Assembly: GCA_963720765.1 (NCBI GenBank)
Contig: CAVRGS010000002.1
Span: forward strand, 248,001-312,000
DNA length: 64,000 bases
Reading direction: 5' to 3'
Source of the DNA: DASUAS01 sp963720765
GTDB taxonomy: Bacteria > Actinomycetota > Acidimicrobiia > IMCC26256 > DASPTH01
Shown piece after piece: positions 16,231 through 25,068 of the stretch; positions within the stretch are counted from its first letter, which is position 1, and each line of letters starts with the position of its first letter. Position numbers and translations under genes: made by a program. The notes under the pieces are model-generated. The model worked only from the letters and a program-made list of their open reading frames with translations. It did not search any database and was not told where the DNA came from.

Positions 16231-17823
16231 ATGGCCGTCGAGGAACCTGCAGCAGTCGCACCCGTCCCCGCCCACCCGATCGAGGAGCGGCTCGAGCACC
16301 TCGCCACCCTGCGCGAGGAAGCGCTGCACGCGGGGTCGGACGCCGCCGTCGCGCGGCAGCACGACCGGGGCAAGCTCACCGCCCGCGAGCGCATCGAGCT
16401 CCTGCTCGACCCCGACTCGTTCGTCGAGCTCGACATGCTCGCCCGCCACCGCGCTCACGGCTTCGGGATCGAAGCCACCCGGCCGCTCACCGACGGCGTG
16501 GTCACCGGGTGGGGCACCGTCGACGGCCGCAAAGTGTTCCTCTTCAGCCAGGACTTCACCGTCTTCGGCGGCGCCCTCGGTGAGGTGTTCGCCGAGAAGA
16601 TCCACAAGGTGATGGATCTCGCGGAGTCCGTCGGTGCGCCGATGATCGGACTCAACGACGGCGCCGGCGCCCGCATCCAGGAGGGCGTCGTCTCGCTCGA
16701 CGCGTACGGCGGCATCTTCTCGCGCAACGTGAAGGCCTCGGGTGTGATCCCCCAGATCAGCGTGATCCTCGGCCCGTGCGCCGGCGGCGCGGTCTACTCG
16801 CCCGCGCTCACCGACTTCGTGGTCATGGTCAAGGGCACGTCGCACATGTTCATCACGGGGCCCGACGTCGTGAAGACCGTCACCGGCGAAGACGTCACGC
16901 AGGAGGAGCTCGGCGGCGCGATCACGCACGCGTCCAAGTCGGGCGTGGCCGCGTTCGTGTACGACGACGAGCCCACCGCGCTGGCTCAGGTGCGCTACCT
17001 GCTGTCGTACCTGCCGGCCAACAACCTGGAAGACCCTCCCTTCTACGAGACCGACGACCCGGCCGACCGCTCGTGCGACGGCATCATCGACCTCATCCCC
17101 GACTCGCCCAACAAGCCGTACGACATGAAGCAGGTGATCGCCGAGGTCGTCGATGACGGCGAGTTCCTGGAGGTCAACGCGTTGTGGGCGGGCAACATCG
17201 TGTGCGGGTTCGCACGCGTCGACGGTCACGCGGTCGGCATCGTCGGCAACCAGCCGGCCAACCTCGCGGGCACGCTCGACATCGACGCGTCGGAGAAGGC
17301 GGCGCGGTTCGTGCGCACGTGCGATGCCTTCAACGTGCCGCTCATCGCGTTCGTCGACGTCCCCGGCTTCCTCCCGGGCACTGACCAGGAGTACGGCGGC
17401 ATCATCCGCCACGGCGCGAAGCTGCTCTACGCGTTCTGCGAGGCCACCGTGCCGCGGATCCAGATCATCACCCGCAAGGCCTACGGCGGCGCCTACGTGG
17501 TGATGAACTCCAAGGGCATCGGCGCCGATCTCGCGTTCGCGTGGCCGTCGGCCGAGGTGGCGGTGATGGGCGCGCCGGGGGCGGTCAACCTGATCCACCG
17601 CAAGGAGATCCAGACCGCCGACGACGTGGAGGCCAAGCGGGCCGAGCTCATCGCCGAGTACGAGGAGCGCTTCGCCAATCCGTACGTCGCGGCCGAGCGC
17701 GGCTACGTCGACGACGTCATCGACCCGCGCGAGACGCGCAAGGTGCTGAGCCGGTCGCTGGCGATGTTGCGCACCAAGCGCGAGGTCATGCCGTCGCGCA
17801 AGCACGGGAACGTTCCCCTCTGA
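16231..17823 (+). CDS. pccB: Acyl-CoA (propionyl-CoA) carboxylase beta subunit
   Basis: The product has 530 residues, a full carboxyltransferase subunit. N-terminal half: RQHDRGKLTARERIELLLDPDSF, FSQDFTVFGGALGEVFAEKIHKVMDLA and LNDGAGARIQEGVVSLDAYGGIF. C-terminal half: FVDVPGFLPGTDQEYGGIIRHGAKLLYAF, ITRKAYGGAYVVMNSKGIGAD and AVMGAPGAVNLIHRKEI. The second oxyanion-hole loop has the Asp (VDVPGFLPGTDQE) associated with propionyl-CoA preference in actinobacterial beta subunits. The biotin-carrying alpha subunit is not in the window. The TGA overlaps the ATG of the epsilon subunit. Confidence 0.95.
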   Translation: MAVEEPAAVAPVPAHPIEERLEHLATLREEALHAGSDAAVARQHDRGKLTARERIELLLDPDSFVELDMLARHRAHGFGIEATRPLTDGVVTGWGTVDGRKVFLFSQDFTVFGGALGEVFAEKIHKVMDLAESVGAPMIGLNDGAGARIQEGVVSLDAYGGIFSRNVKASGVIPQISVILGPCAGGAVYSPALTDFVVMVKGTSHMFITGPDVVKTVTGEDVTQEELGGAITHASKSGVAAFVYDDEPTALAQVRYLLSYLPANNLEDPPFYETDDPADRSCDGIIDLIPDSPNKPYDMKQVIAEVVDDGEFLEVNALWAGNIVCGFARVDGHAVGIVGNQPANLAGTLDIDASEKAARFVRTCDAFNVPLIAFVDVPGFLPGTDQEYGGIIRHGAKLLYAFCEATVPRIQIITRKAYGGAYVVMNSKGIGADLAFAWPSAEVAVMGAPGAVNLIHRKEIQTADDVEAKRAELIAEYEERFANPYVAAERGYVDDVIDPRETRKVLSRSLAMLRTKREVMPSRKHGNVPL

Positions 17824-18062
17824 TGGCCGACTCCACGACCGGGCCGGTGCTCCGTTCGATCTCGCCGGAAGCCACACCGGACGAGGTGGCGGCGATCCTC
17901 GCCGCGGTCGCGGTGTCGACGGCGCCGGTGCCAGTCGACGACGAGCGCGACGACACGTTGCACGAGTGGGTGCACGCGGCGCGGTTGCGGTCGCACCGCT
18001 CCGGCTTGCAGCGGGGGCCCTGGCGGCTGTCCGGTCGCATCGGACGGCGCAACCGCGCCTGA
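17823..18062 (+). CDS. accE: Acyl-CoA carboxylase epsilon subunit
   Basis: The product has 79 residues, starting inside the pccB stop (TGATG overlap). The pattern is typical for actinobacterial epsilon subunits: an acidic N-terminal helix with SPEATPDEVAAILAAVAV, then a short linker and a basic Trp-containing end (LHEWVHAARLRSHRSGLQRGPWRLSGRIGRRNRA). In Streptomyces and Mycobacterium this small protein tightens the alpha-beta carboxylase complex. Confidence 0.85.
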   Translation: MADSTTGPVLRSISPEATPDEVAAILAAVAVSTAPVPVDDERDDTLHEWVHAARLRSHRSGLQRGPWRLSGRIGRRNRA

Positions 18063-18075
18063 CGCGGTCCCGACA

Positions 18076-19176
18076 ATGACAGTTGCCCACGCCGAGCTCA
18101 TGAGCGTGGGTCCCGACGAGGTGGTGGTGACGTTCACGTCTGCGCCCGGCGCGCGTGTCACCACGCGGGTGGGCGGGCACGAGGTGACGACCGAGGGCCC
18201 GTTCCACACGGCGCGCATCGCCGGACTCGAGCCCGACACCGTGCACCTGCTCGAGGTCGAAGGCGTGGTGCCCGACGGTCGGTGGCTACCGGCGGAGGTG
18301 CGCACCCTCGCGGCGCCGCACGGAAGGTTGCTGGCGACCATCGCGACCGCGAACGACGTCCACTTCGGCGAGACGGAGTGCGGCAAGACCGGCGACCCCG
18401 CCACTGACGCCATCGGGCCCGTGCTGTCGAGCGCGCCGGGAGAGCCGCCGTATCCCGAGCTGATGAACGGCGTCGTGGTCGACGAGATGCTCGCGCTCGA
18501 TCCTGACGTCGTCGTCGTGAAGGGCGACCTCACCGACACCGGCAAGGGCGAGGAGTACGAAGCGTTCCTCAGGTGCTACGGCCGGCTCGGCGCGCGCATG
18601 CACCACGTGCGAGGCAACCACGACGCCATGCGCGACCCCGAGCTCGCCCGTCAGGACGCGCCGTACGCGGTAGCCCTCGACGGCGTCACGCTCGCGGTGC
18701 TCGACACCGTCGTCCCCGGCTGGGTCGGCGGAGCGCTCGCGGCCGAGCAACTCGGTTGGCTCGATGATCTCGCTGCCGACACTCCCGACCCGGTGCTCGT
18801 GTTCGCGCATCACCCGGCGTTCAACCACGACCCCGACTACGGGCTCACCGCCGACGACCACGCCGCGCTGCTCGACCGATTCGCGCAGCGAGACAACATC
18901 GTCGGCTACCTGGCTGGGCACACCCACTCGAACCGAGTCGTGCGTGACCCGCGCGGCGGCGACGTCCCGTGCGTCGAGGTCGCGTGCACCAAGGACTACC
19001 CGGGTGCCTGGGCGGAGTACCGCATCCACGAGGGTGGTTACACGCAGGTGGTGCGCCGGGTCGCCGCGCCCGTCGCCCGCGACTGGTCCGAGCGCGCGCG
19101 TCACATGATCCAGGGCATCTACCGCGACCTCGTGCTCGGCTCGATCGGCGACCGGTGCTTCACCCAGATCTTCTGA
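18076..19176 (+). CDS. Calcineurin-like metallophosphoesterase with N-terminal fibronectin-like domain
   Basis: The product has 366 residues. Residues ~1-80 are a beta-rich Fn3-like region (VVVTFTSAPGARVTTRV). Residues ~90-320 are the phosphoesterase core, with all five metal motifs: NDVHFGE, KGDLTDTG, RGNHDAM, FAHHPAF and GHTHSN. The family hydrolyses phosphodiesters or phosphomonoesters with a dinuclear metal site. No signal peptide is seen, so it is likely cytoplasmic. It follows the carboxylase operon by 13 bases, which suggests cotranscription, not shared function. Confidence 0.88.
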   Translation: MTVAHAELMSVGPDEVVVTFTSAPGARVTTRVGGHEVTTEGPFHTARIAGLEPDTVHLLEVEGVVPDGRWLPAEVRTLAAPHGRLLATIATANDVHFGETECGKTGDPATDAIGPVLSSAPGEPPYPELMNGVVVDEMLALDPDVVVVKGDLTDTGKGEEYEAFLRCYGRLGARMHHVRGNHDAMRDPELARQDAPYAVALDGVTLAVLDTVVPGWVGGALAAEQLGWLDDLAADTPDPVLVFAHHPAFNHDPDYGLTADDHAALLDRFAQRDNIVGYLAGHTHSNRVVRDPRGGDVPCVEVACTKDYPGAWAEYRIHEGGYTQVVRRVAAPVARDWSERARHMIQGIYRDLVLGSIGDRCFTQIF

Positions 19177-19272
19177 CCGTTCCGACTCCGGGAGGCCCGG
19201 CACGGGACCGCACGCGGTCTTCGTCGGCTCATCGGGTCCTCGGGGCGGGTGACCCGGTCGACTCGAACCGTG

Positions 19273-20928
19273 TCACTCTGCGTCGTCCGCTTCCGAGCCC
19301 CCCTCGAGGCGCGCGACCGCGTCCTCGTCGGACGCGAAGTAGCAGTCGGCGCCGAGGAGGTCGCTGAACCCCGACGCGTCGAGCACGTCTCGCACGTCGT
19401 CGTGCACGTTCACGAGCAACAGGCGCACACCGTGCTCGTGGAGTCGCTGGGTCACGGTGCGCAGCGCGTGATCGCCGGTGGCGTCGACGTGGTTGATGCC
19501 CGACGCGTCCAGCACCACCGTGTGCACGCCGTCGGCGAGGTCCTCCAGCCGCTGTGCGATCGACTCGGCGCTCGTGTACACGAGCGGTGACTCGGGCCGG
19601 ATGATCACCGCACCGGGGAACGTCTCCGCCGCGGGGTGGCGGGCCAGTTCCACGAACGCGTCGGTCCCAGGGAGGCGACCGAGCTCAGGGATGCGCGGCC
19701 GGGTGACCCGGTAGATGATGATGACGAGCGACGCGACGGTCGTGAGGAGCACGCCGAACTCGAGCCCGAGCGCGATCGTCGACACGAACGCCAGCATCAT
19801 GATCCAGAAGTCGCTGCGCTTCACCCGCCACAGCTGACGCGCCTCGCCCACCTTCACGAAGCCGATGACCGCCGCGATCACGATGCCGGCCAGGACCGCG
19901 ATCGGGATGTCCGAGAACGCGTCGGGTGCGAAGACGAGCAACGGCGCCACCACCAGCGCGGTCACCACGCCCGCGAACTGCGTGCGCGCGCCGGCCGCGT
20001 CGACGATCGACGAGCGCGTCACCGCGCCGGTCACGATCATCCCCTGGAACAGCCCGGCCGACGCGTTCGCGGCGCCGAGCGCGACGAGCTCGCCGTCGGT
20101 GGTCACGTCGTAGTGGTGCTCGCGCGCGTACTCACGCGTCAAGACGATCGATTCGAGGAACCCGACGAAGGTGATCGCAAAGGCGGCGGGCAGCAACGTG
20201 CGTACCACGTTCCAGTCGAGCGGTGGTACCTCGGGACCGGCGAGACCGCTCGGCACGTGGCCGATCACCGCGATGCCCTCACCGTCGAGGCCGAACGCCA
20301 GCACCGCGAGTGAACCGGCGATCACGACCGCCAGCGCGGTGGGGAGGCGCGGCCGGCGCTTGGCGATCAGCAGGATCACGATGGTGGCGATCCCGATCGC
20401 CAGCGTGCCCCAGTCGATCCGGTCGAGTCGCGTGGACCACTCCCGCACGGTCTCGTAGGCGAGGCTCTCCTGCGGCACCGAATACCCGAACAAGGGTCCG
20501 AGCTGCGTGGTGATGATGATCACGCCCACCGCGGAGATGAAACCGGCCATGAGCGGCTCCGACAGGAACCTCATCAGGAACCCGAGCCGGCCCAGTCCCA
20601 AGCCGACGTGGATGACGCCCACGAGGAGCGCGAGCGTCGCCGCGTAGGTGACGTAGCGCGGCGAGCCGGCGGGGGCGAGCTTGGCGAGCGCGACCGCACC
20701 GATGATCGAGATGGTCGCCAGCGGTCCGACGCTCAGCTGCCGCGACCGACCGAACACCGCGTAGGCGAGCACCGGGACGACCGACGCGTAGAGCCCGACG
20801 ACCGGTGGGAGGCCCGCGATGACGGCGTAGGCCATCGACTGCGGAACGAGGATGGTCGCACCGGTGATCCCCGCGACGACGTCGGGCGCGAGGTCGGCTC
20901 GCCGATACCCGCGTACCCAACCGAGCAT
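19273..20928 (-). CDS. SulP family anion transporter with STAS domain
   Basis: The product has 551 residues. The SLC26/SulP transport domain occupies ~1-410: RADLAPDVVAGITGATILVPQSMAYAVIAGLPPVVGLYAS, QLSVGPLATISII, FLSEPLMAGFISAVGVIIITTQL and FLESIVLTREYAREHHYDV. A cytoplasmic STAS domain follows at ~430-540 (GAVIIRPESPLVYTSAESIA, TVVLDASGINHVDATGDHALR). Members move sulfate, bicarbonate or dicarboxylates. The neighbours do not decide between these. Bicarbonate would fit the carboxylase genes, but that is conjecture. Confidence 0.93.
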   Translation of the reverse strand: MLGWVRGYRRADLAPDVVAGITGATILVPQSMAYAVIAGLPPVVGLYASVVPVLAYAVFGRSRQLSVGPLATISIIGAVALAKLAPAGSPRYVTYAATLALLVGVIHVGLGLGRLGFLMRFLSEPLMAGFISAVGVIIITTQLGPLFGYSVPQESLAYETVREWSTRLDRIDWGTLAIGIATIVILLIAKRRPRLPTALAVVIAGSLAVLAFGLDGEGIAVIGHVPSGLAGPEVPPLDWNVVRTLLPAAFAITFVGFLESIVLTREYAREHHYDVTTDGELVALGAANASAGLFQGMIVTGAVTRSSIVDAAGARTQFAGVVTALVVAPLLVFAPDAFSDIPIAVLAGIVIAAVIGFVKVGEARQLWRVKRSDFWIMMLAFVSTIALGLEFGVLLTTVASLVIIIYRVTRPRIPELGRLPGTDAFVELARHPAAETFPGAVIIRPESPLVYTSAESIAQRLEDLADGVHTVVLDASGINHVDATGDHALRTVTQRLHEHGVRLLLVNVHDDVRDVLDASGFSDLLGADCYFASDEDAVARLEGGSEADDAE

Positions 20929-20940
20929 CGCGGGATGGTA
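20929..20940 (-). promoter_or_regulatory. Predicted leaderless -10 of the SulP gene
   Basis: On the minus strand TACCAT (20940-20935) precedes the ATG at 20928 by six bases, with no ribosome site. Confidence 0.5.
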
Positions 20941-20947
20941 GAGCGCC

Positions 20948-22159
20948 CTAGCTGCGCTTGGCCGCGAAGCTCACCATCTGGAAGTAGATCGTCAGCACCT
21001 TCTGCGCGTAGCCCGGGTCGGTCGCCCAGTTGCCGTTGCCCATCACGTTCCAGGTCGGGGTCTTGCCCTTGGCGAAGAAGGTGTCGTAGAGCCGCGCCGC
21101 GGCGACCGGGTCGTTGCCGTAGATCGTCGGCGAGGGCGGGTTGGCGAGGTTCGCCGCCCGCGACGTGGGGTCGGCGTAGTTGCGCAGCAACTGGATCTGG
21201 CCCCGCACCCCTTCCTGGGGACTCGGGAATCCGGGCTCGCCCTGACAGCTGTCGCACGCACCGATGCCGGCGTAGTTGTTGTCGAGGGCGTTGCCGAACG
21301 ACCCGGTCTCGATGATCGACTGCGCGAACGCCAGTTCCGGACGCACGTGTTCCGCCTTGCCCTCCTCGAAGTACAGCTTCACGAGGTCACCGATCGAGAT
21401 GCCTCCCGAGAGGCGGTACTTGACGTTGCGCGAGTCGAACCACGCGGTGACGTCGTCGGCACTGAGCTCGGCATCGCCCATCACCGGGATCGCGCCGGCC
21501 TCGTCGAGCAACTTCTTCTGGTGCGCGGTGAGCGCTTCGAGCGCCTGCTGCGCGTTCTGGAGTCGGTCCTTCTCGTCCTGCTGCGCGGCGAGTGCGTCCT
21601 CGAGCTGCTTGCGCTGCACGTCGAGTTGGTTCGACACCTTCTGCAGACCGTCGACCTTGCCGTTGTCGGTCTCCGTTGCCGACTCGGCGTACTTCTTCCC
21701 CGCGCTGATGTCCTGCACGTGCTGGATGTCGACGACCGCGTTTCCCGGAGTGTCGGCATGGCGGTAGATGTACGCGGCGCGGTCGCGCACGATCTGACGC
21801 ATCCGCTCCATCTCGGCGCGCGTGGCGTCGAGCTTCTGCTGGTTCGCCTCGATCTCGCCGCCGAGCGTCGCCAGTCGTTGGGTCGCTTGGTCGACCTGCG
21901 CGCTCAGCTGGGTGAGCATCTGCTGGTTCTGGCTCACCTGGTTGGCGAGGGCGGCGAAGGCGTCGGGATCGGGCTTCGGGATCGTCGACGCAGCGGTCGA
22001 AGGATTCGGCGCGCCGCTGGTGGAGGTGCTCGCGGCGGGAGCGGTGGTGGAGGTCGTCGTCGAGGTGGTGGTCGACGACTCCTGGGCGACGGCGGCACTT
22101 GCCGGAACGAGGAATGCGCTGACCAGCACTCCCACGACCACTGCGCGGGCGCGGAGCAT
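20948..22159 (-). CDS. Secreted coiled-coil protein with glucosaminidase-like C-terminal domain
   Basis: The product has 403 residues. Residues 1-25 are a signal peptide; 26-60 are a Ser/Thr/Ala-rich linker. Residues ~65-220 form a long coiled coil (NQQMLTQLSAQVDQATQRLATLGGEIEANQQKL, later LDVQRKQLEDALAAQQDEKDRLQ) like the regulatory coil of NlpC/CwlO-type wall hydrolases. Residues ~265-395 look like a glucosaminidase/FlgJ fold: VRPELAFAQSIIETGSFGN, NNYAGIGACDSC, EGVRGQIQLLRNYADP and WATDPGYAQKVLTIY. The Glu in QSIIETG is the expected catalytic acid. It probably trims peptidoglycan outside the membrane, perhaps under FtsEX-like control. Confidence 0.82.
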   Translation of the reverse strand: MLRARAVVVGVLVSAFLVPASAAVAQESSTTTSTTTSTTAPAASTSTSGAPNPSTAASTIPKPDPDAFAALANQVSQNQQMLTQLSAQVDQATQRLATLGGEIEANQQKLDATRAEMERMRQIVRDRAAYIYRHADTPGNAVVDIQHVQDISAGKKYAESATETDNGKVDGLQKVSNQLDVQRKQLEDALAAQQDEKDRLQNAQQALEALTAHQKKLLDEAGAIPVMGDAELSADDVTAWFDSRNVKYRLSGGISIGDLVKLYFEEGKAEHVRPELAFAQSIIETGSFGNALDNNYAGIGACDSCQGEPGFPSPQEGVRGQIQLLRNYADPTSRAANLANPPSPTIYGNDPVAAARLYDTFFAKGKTPTWNVMGNGNWATDPGYAQKVLTIYFQMVSFAAKRS

Positions 22160-22320
22160 GACGCTCTATCGGCGGAAACGCCCCCGGTGTTGAGCGGGCC
22201 GGTTGCGTCCGGGCGCGAGTTCGTCCCGAGGGGAGTCGGCGTAGAGAAGCCCGCACGTGGCGGCGCCCCAACGATCTCCTCGGGACGAACTAGCGGCCAT
22301 TCTTCCCCATCTCGGCGAGG

Positions 22321-22365
22321 TTTTCCACTCACGATCCGCAGTTCTCCACCCTGAGTTGTGGATAA
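22321..22365. other. Cluster of DnaA-box-like 9-mers
   Basis: TGTGGATAA at 22357-22365 is the exact reverse complement of the DnaA consensus TTATCCACA. Two 7-of-9 matches on the other strand stand just upstream (TTTTCCACT at 22321-22329 and TTCTCCACC at 22342-22350). The perfect box overlaps the predicted -10 of the acyl-CoA ligase gene. There is no AT-rich unwinding region, so this is not presented as an origin. Confidence 0.45.
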
Positions 22366-22375
22366 CGTGACGCCC
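22363..22375 (+). promoter_or_regulatory. Predicted leaderless -10 of the acyl-CoA ligase gene
   Basis: TAACGT at 22363-22368 lies seven bases before GTG 22376. Choosing this GTG shortens the frame that could begin at 22358. Confidence 0.45.
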
Positions 22376-24160
22376 GTGGCTACGCCCGACACCTCCGTGC
22401 TCGACACGATCCCACGCCGGTTCCTCCGCACCGTGACCGATCGGGGCGCCGACGTGGCCTTGCGCCAGAAGGTCGGGGACGACATCCGCGTCATCACGTT
22501 CTCGGAGTACGCCGACCAGGCCTGCCGGGCGGCCGCGGGGCTGCGGGCGCTCGGAGTGGGGCCCGGCGACCGGGTCGTCATGCTGATGGGCAACCGCCCC
22601 GAGTTCCACGTTGCCGACATCGCTGCGCTCCTGCTCGGAGCCACCCCGATCTCGATCTACAACTCGTCGTCGCCCGAGCAGATCGCCTACCTGGTCGGAC
22701 ACGCCGGCGCCTCCCTGGCGATCGTCGAGGACTCGCAGTTCCTCGAGCGCGTGCTGGAGGTCCGTGGCGATCTGCCCGCGCTGCAGCACCTCGTCGCGGT
22801 CGAGGACGTGGACGCGTCGGGCGTCGAGTCGTGGAACGAGGTGCTCTCGGCCGCACCGGTCGGGCTCGAGACCGCGGCCGCGGTCGCGGAACCGCACGAC
22901 CTCGCGACGATCATCTACACGTCGGGCACCACCGGCGCGCCGAAGGGCGTGATGCTCGATCACCACAACATCTGCTGGACGGTCGACAGCCTGCGTGCGG
23001 CGCTCGGGTTCGCGCCCGATCGTTCGCGCATCGTGTCGTACCTCCCGATGGCACACATCGCCGAGCGGATCACCACGCACTACGCGGGGATCGCGTTCGC
23101 CTACGAGGTGACGACCTGCGCCGACATCCGGCTGCTCGGTGCCGCGTTGGCGGAGACGAAGCCACAGATCCTCTTCGGTGTGCCGCGCACGTTCGAGAAG
23201 ATCCACAGCGCGGTGCAGGCCGTGCTCGCGGCCGATCCCGGACGTGCCGAGGTGTTCGCGCAGGCGCTGGAGGTCGGCGCGCGCGTCGCCGAGCTCCGTG
23301 CCCGCGGCGAAGCGCTGTCCGTCGAGCTCGCTGCCGAGTACGAGAAGGTCGACGCCGAGTCGCTGCGACCGGCACGGCAACTGCTCGGGCTCGACGACCT
23401 GCGCGTCGCGGTCACGTCGGCCGCGCCCATCCCGGTGGAGGTGTTGCAGTTCTTCCGCAGCGCGGGCGTGCCGCTCTCCGAGCTCTACGGGATGTCGGAG
23501 TCGACCGGGCCCATGACGTGGGATGCGGTCCGGGTGAAGCCGGGTACGGTCGGGCGGGCGATCCCGGGCATGGAGGTGAAGCTGTCCGACGACGGCGAGG
23601 TGATCGGCCGGGGCGGCAACGTGTTCCGGGGCTACCTGAACGACCCGGAACGCACCGCCGAGACGCTCGACGCCGAGGGCTGGCTCCACACCGGCGACAT
23701 CGGCGAACTCGACGACGAGGGCTACCTCCGCATCGTCGATCGCAAGAAGGAGCTCGTCATCACCGCCAGCGGGAAGAACGTGTCGCCCGCCAACCTCGAG
23801 GCCGCGCTGAAGGCCCAGCCGCTGATCGGCCAGGCGTGCGCCGTGGGCGACGGTGAGGACTACATGGCCGCGTTGCTCGTGCTCGATCCGGATGTCGTCC
23901 CTGCGTGGGCCACCAGCCACGGTGCGACCGGTACCACGCTGGCCGCGCTGGCGGGCGATCCGGTGGTGCTGGCCGAGATCGAGCGTGAGGTGTCGGCGGC
24001 CAACGAGCGGTTCTCCCACGCGGAGGCGATCCGCGAGTACACGGTGCTGCCCGATGAGTGGCTCCCCGACTCCGAGGAGCTCACCCCCACGATGAAGCTC
24101 AAGCGCCGCGGCATCGCACAGAAGTACGCGCGCGAGATCGCCGCCCTCTACGACCGCTGA
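22376..24160 (+). CDS. fadD: Long-chain acyl-CoA synthetase (AMP-forming)
   Basis: The product has 594 residues and the ANL superfamily motifs in order: P-loop YTSGTTGAPKGVML (about residues 180-195), the linker SYLPMAHIAERITTHY, FGVPRTFEKI, ELYGMSESTGPMTW, GWLHTGDIG, DRKKELVITASGKNVSP and the C-terminal catalytic lysine in TPTMKLKRRGI. This order and the ~600-residue length are typical of actinobacterial FadD15-like long-chain fatty acid:CoA ligases. The product is probably cytoplasmic or loosely membrane associated. It stands alone, flanked by convergent and divergent genes. Confidence 0.93.
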   Translation: MATPDTSVLDTIPRRFLRTVTDRGADVALRQKVGDDIRVITFSEYADQACRAAAGLRALGVGPGDRVVMLMGNRPEFHVADIAALLLGATPISIYNSSSPEQIAYLVGHAGASLAIVEDSQFLERVLEVRGDLPALQHLVAVEDVDASGVESWNEVLSAAPVGLETAAAVAEPHDLATIIYTSGTTGAPKGVMLDHHNICWTVDSLRAALGFAPDRSRIVSYLPMAHIAERITTHYAGIAFAYEVTTCADIRLLGAALAETKPQILFGVPRTFEKIHSAVQAVLAADPGRAEVFAQALEVGARVAELRARGEALSVELAAEYEKVDAESLRPARQLLGLDDLRVAVTSAAPIPVEVLQFFRSAGVPLSELYGMSESTGPMTWDAVRVKPGTVGRAIPGMEVKLSDDGEVIGRGGNVFRGYLNDPERTAETLDAEGWLHTGDIGELDDEGYLRIVDRKKELVITASGKNVSPANLEAALKAQPLIGQACAVGDGEDYMAALLVLDPDVVPAWATSHGATGTTLAALAGDPVVLAEIEREVSAANERFSHAEAIREYTVLPDEWLPDSEELTPTMKLKRRGIAQKYAREIAALYDR

Positions 24161-24228
24161 CCCGACGACCAACATGCGTCGAAGGTTGCGTGTCATACCG
24201 CCCGTCGACACAGGAGCAGTGGGTGGGA

Positions 24229-25050
24229 CTACGCAGGTTGCTCGGCGATCGCGACGTGATCGCGTTCGTGGCCCTCGAGGCGTGCCAGCTCGAGTGCGCG
24301 TCCGGCACAAGCGACCAGCTCGGCGGCGTCGAGCGCGTGGCTGGGGTAGCACGCGATCCCCGCCGACACCGTGAGCGCGTCGCCCACCGGACTCGAACGC
24401 AACGCCTCGCGCACGCGTTCCGCGACCATGAGCGCACCCGGCTCCGCGGTGTCGACGAGCACCGCCACCGCGACGACGTCGCTGAGACGGAAGACGGCGT
24501 CGCTCTCGCGCAGCGTGCGCCACGCAACCGCGCCCAGGGCGGTGAGCGCCTGATCGCTCGCCGTTCGGTCGGCGCCGTCGAGGCCGTCGAGCTCCCAGAA
24601 CACCACCGACACCGGCTGCACCTTGCGCCGCGCCGCCGCCACCACCTGGTGGAGCAGCACCGGGAGGTGGCGCCGGCGCAAGAGCCCGGAGACCGGATCG
24701 ATCTCCCACCCGTCGGTGTCGGTGCCCGGCGGCAGGTCGTCGGGTCGGTCGGGACGGGTGGCGGCGAGGGTCTGTTCCTCGGTGACCGCGGCCTGCAGCG
24801 AGTCGAGCTCCCGGCGCAGCCGTCGGGCCTGAGCGCGCGCTTCCCACATCGAGTCCTCGGCGCGGCTCCGGCGGACGTCCACCAGTGCGCCGACGCCCGC
24901 GGCGGCGACGCCGACCGCGGCTGCCGCCAGGCCGAGCGCCGACTCGTCGGCGATCACCGCGGTCACACCGATCAGCACCGCCACCAGCGCGAGCGCAGCA
25001 CACACCACCACTCCGCGGTAGCCGGTCCCCGCCTCGGGCACCGGACTCAT
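24229..25050 (-). CDS. Membrane protein with degenerate GGDEF domain
   Basis: The product has 273 residues: two TM helices (about 12-32 and 36-56), a coiled segment (MWEARAQARRLRRELDSLQ), and a C-terminal domain with diguanylate-cyclase layout (DPVSGLLRRRHLPVLLHQVV, PVSVVFWELDGLDGADRT, SDAVFRLSDVVAVAVLVDT, VSAGIACYPSHALDAAELVACAGRALELARLEG). In active enzymes F-R-L/Y-G-G-D-E-F occurs where this protein has FRLSDVVAV, so the GGDEF signature is lost. It likely has no cyclase activity and may sense nucleotide or act structurally. Last gene after hbd and ecm on the same strand, 18 bases behind ecm. Confidence 0.8.
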   Translation of the reverse strand: MSPVPEAGTGYRGVVVCAALALVAVLIGVTAVIADESALGLAAAAVGVAAAGVGALVDVRRSRAEDSMWEARAQARRLRRELDSLQAAVTEEQTLAATRPDRPDDLPPGTDTDGWEIDPVSGLLRRRHLPVLLHQVVAAARRKVQPVSVVFWELDGLDGADRTASDQALTALGAVAWRTLRESDAVFRLSDVVAVAVLVDTAEPGALMVAERVREALRSSPVGDALTVSAGIACYPSHALDAAELVACAGRALELARLEGHERDHVAIAEQPA

Positions 25051-25068
25051 CCCGGCTTCACCGCGCCA

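Noticed and set aside
22321..22365. Chromosomal replication origin
   Set aside because: Only one perfect DnaA box, no AT-rich unwinding element and no dnaA/dnaN neighbours.
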